Assembly: GCA_028278225.1 (NCBI GenBank)
Contig: JANQEU010000104.1
Location: 434,001 to 498,000, forward strand
Direction: 5' to 3'
Source of the DNA: Cyclobacteriaceae bacterium
Lineage (GTDB): Bacteria > Bacteroidota > Bacteroidia > Cytophagales > Cyclobacteriaceae
DNA: 64,000 bases
Under the pieces are notes generated by a model. The model ran no database searches. It saw only the letters and a list, made by a program, of their open reading frames with translations, and was not told the DNA's origin. A program made the translations under genes and the position numbers. Each line of letters opens with the position of its first letter. Position 1 is the stretch's first letter. Of the stretch, positions 63,301 through 64,000 are shown in pieces.

Positions 63301-63430
63301 GTTCGAAGGAACTAAATATGGACTCTGTACCCGCTATAGTAATGATACGGTATTTACCCGGATGGAAATAATAGATGAGGAGAATGTACATGTGATCCTG
63401 CCCAACAAAAACCTCGAGACCCTATCATGA
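60329..63430 (+). CDS. eCIS baseplate protein (Afp12-like), locus 2, with extra C-terminal jelly-roll-like domain
   Basis: A 1033-residue protein. The core matches locus 1: FDQLRKEGIKHLEQLAGKTW, HDPGITILEQLCYAL (50-64), LKGYLLLFEQLMANYLAQLA, VSGLEKRIRALLGI and FHIIENILLLPARL. It has no YegP-like insertions. Instead, from about residue 863, it has an additional domain (GMVFLWQSREDYWQFLYRNH, VEGQVEQVLENKVIDLKG, FRMERFKGHIRFKQSS, GLCTRYSNDTVFTRMEIID) with the look of a concanavalin-like beta sandwich. Start at 60329; ATG at 60335 is possible. Its stop overlaps the tape-measure start. Confidence 0.88.
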   Translation: MVMISKEPAEGIPVIDFEDDRRLDFDQLRKEGIKHLEQLAGKTWTDYNSHDPGITILEQLCYALLDLNYRTSFPMEDIVGNRDQPLPSPHELLPSHPITVADYRKLLLDCEGVKNASVVPVTNPGFHIFHDQANQSLTHLPPDDDSDQKVPLKLSGLFKVLLELEAHPKLGDLNENRHYRKFNNGTILEVEFPRWDDPEVDWSHPSLLPESIRSIVNHQEKSTIIYKSWDTIPRYVIDLLQKEENGQPSMLDLYHAKVEKCHEIRDRVIRKLHQHRNLCEDFVSVEAVKIEEIGLVADIEVEGEVDMKVLLTEIFYHVNHFLSPPVTFQSAANYLKNGVPIERIYSGTLLEHGVLLDEDLSTIKEAVHISDLVNIISDLGGVRAIRSLDVSSYPGGVLLRGGQRWCIPLNTSGNYTPRIAPHKCHITFYKNDMAYKVEIVDIIDRYNARNAAHRKWDASMFNQTLPYPTGSFHELADYVTIQNDFPQNYGIGELGLPGSATELRQTQALQLKGYLLLFEQLMANYLAQLAHTGDLLNPQEGHHQTLYHQLLQDIPDISALYDESMISNTLKEPEDAYLLRKNRFLNHLLARLGMDLEDQAILNSGLEGDKPVDQVIADKLALLRNYRDLSANRSHAFNYTHQDELWDTSNVSGLEKRIRALLGIKDPQRRSLSNLGKNKGNEGFHIIENILLLPARLSDQDGNPLELQFPKIFSDPRCSDHPWKEDPYSAIITFILPNWIGRFADPRFQSYFERTAHMESPAHITLLFHWVDRKDMKKFEAAYHPWLESRFDFEMDRTKQASDLNEIITVLNSFYQTESFESPKNPITNEKSYEILEENPNWEIPDLDTGVPHWIYHDDHFIRQTRYIGHCRRKSLGEGTIVLFHQLMTQISEALEVQLIMDTDPYAEAGMVFLWQSREDYWQFLYRNHHRTAIITHVVEGQVEQVLENKVIDLKGKSILFRMERFKGHIRFKQSSPHTVGSEFLLNIPDTFEGTKYGLCTRYSNDTVFTRMEIIDEENVHVILPNKNLETLS

Positions 63431-64000
63431 AGCGGGGATCCGACCACCATATCATTCACAAGGTAATCATCAACCCGATCCTTTCCGGAAAGTGCTGGGA
63501 CCCGGACCTCTCGACAACGCTTCATCAATTGAGTATGAAAAAGATACCTGATATGGTGGATCAGGCTTTGTCTGATCTCCCACCCATTCAGGGCAATATG
63601 TTGTTGGATAAGATAAGTCTTGATCTGGGCGAGATCCAATGGGATCAATGGCAGGAGGATTTTGAAAAACAGCTCAACAAGGAGATTACACACATCCTGA
63701 GGGAGAAAATTAACCGAGCGCAATCTCATAGCTATCAGCACCAATCATCAGGCAATTCCCAGCAGGTGATTGAAGTTAATCCTAACGGAGCAGGTCATGA
63801 CTCACAGCACCAAAATGATCTGACGACCCTGGAACACTTTCTAATGAAAGGAATCGTCCCAATTGGTACTACCTCGGATTGGGATCCGATAGAGGTCATA
63901 TCGAGTCTTTTCAAAGAAAACCAGGAAGCCATTTACAATATTGCTGTTAAGGTGAGCCGATATCCAAGGTCAGCCTTACGTCTGATCCATTACCTGACGG
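63427..64000 (+). CDS. eCIS tape-measure protein (Afp14/CIS_TMP-like), locus 2, N-terminal part
   Basis: The first 191 codons of a gene that continues beyond the window; it begins with ATGA overlap of the Afp12-like stop. The N-terminus has the CIS_TMP features: HHIIHKVIINPIL, LLDKISLDLGEIQWDQW and EDFEKQLNKEITHILREKI, followed by a polar low-complexity linker and LEHFLMKGIVPIGT. Position and motifs equal those of the 983-residue locus 1 protein. Confidence 0.85.
   Translation, partial: MKRGSDHHIIHKVIINPILSGKCWDPDLSTTLHQLSMKKIPDMVDQALSDLPPIQGNMLLDKISLDLGEIQWDQWQEDFEKQLNKEITHILREKINRAQSHSYQHQSSGNSQQVIEVNPNGAGHDSQHQNDLTTLEHFLMKGIVPIGTTSDWDPIEVISSLFKENQEAIYNIAVKVSRYPRSALRLIHYLT

Overview
The window looks like a chromosome segment of a Bacteroidota bacterium, probably a free-living member of the Cytophagales or a relative. 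The evidence is a SusC/RagA-type TonB-linked outer-membrane protein, a TAnnTTTG-type promoter box, and general lack of Shine-Dalgarno sequences. GC content looks moderate. I cannot name a species. I saw no rRNA, tRNA or CRISPR array.

Region 1 (1-12.0 kb) is a sugar or polysaccharide utilisation block. It holds the N-terminal part of a SusC protein, a ROK-family repressor, an iron-type alcohol dehydrogenase, a zinc-type (MDR) dehydrogenase, a sodium:solute symporter, a lipoprotein of the L-rhamnose mutarotase family, and two paralogous secreted LamG proteins. Similar short palindromes lie upstream of four of these genes and may be ROK operators. The mutarotase and dehydrogenases suggest a deoxy-sugar such as rhamnose or fucose, but this is inference. 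From 12.0 to 12.9 kb there is one small unknown gene and a MITE-like inverted-repeat element.

Region 2 (12.9-46.2 kb, minus strand) is a complete extracellular contractile injection system (eCIS, Afp/PVC-like). In transcription order it has a LuxR-type regulator, a Pvc16_N tube cap, sheath, two tube proteins, a small DUF5908 protein, LysM adaptor, VgrG-like spike, PAAR tip, gp25, an Afp11-like baseplate protein, three different fibres, a small protein, an Afp12-like baseplate protein, an Afp14-like tape-measure protein and an AAA+ ATPase. A cargo cassette follows: a DUF4157 protein with glutamate-rich repeats, a tryptophan-rich hendecad-repeat protein with a zincin motif, an M15-like peptidase, a bifunctional L,D-transpeptidase-like/lysozyme-like protein, and a DUF4157 protein that has lost its HExxH motif. 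Three cargo proteins share an N-terminal leader that could be a loading signal.

Region 3 (46.2-46.75 kb) separates two divergent eCIS loci. It holds frameshifted remnants of a histidine kinase C-terminus and a response-regulator N-terminus.

Region 4 (46.75-64.0 kb, plus strand) is a second eCIS locus with nearly the same core gene order, led by a LytTR-type regulator. It differs in having an unrecognised 512-residue protein between cap and sheath, two tandem collar-type fibres in place of the three long ones, and an Afp12-like protein with an extra C-terminal jelly-roll-like domain. It leaves the window inside its tape-measure gene, so its ATPase and any cargo lie outside.

The two loci probably build two particles with the same core but different fibres, controls and cargo. 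Locus 1 carries a cargo set aimed at least partly at peptidoglycan.
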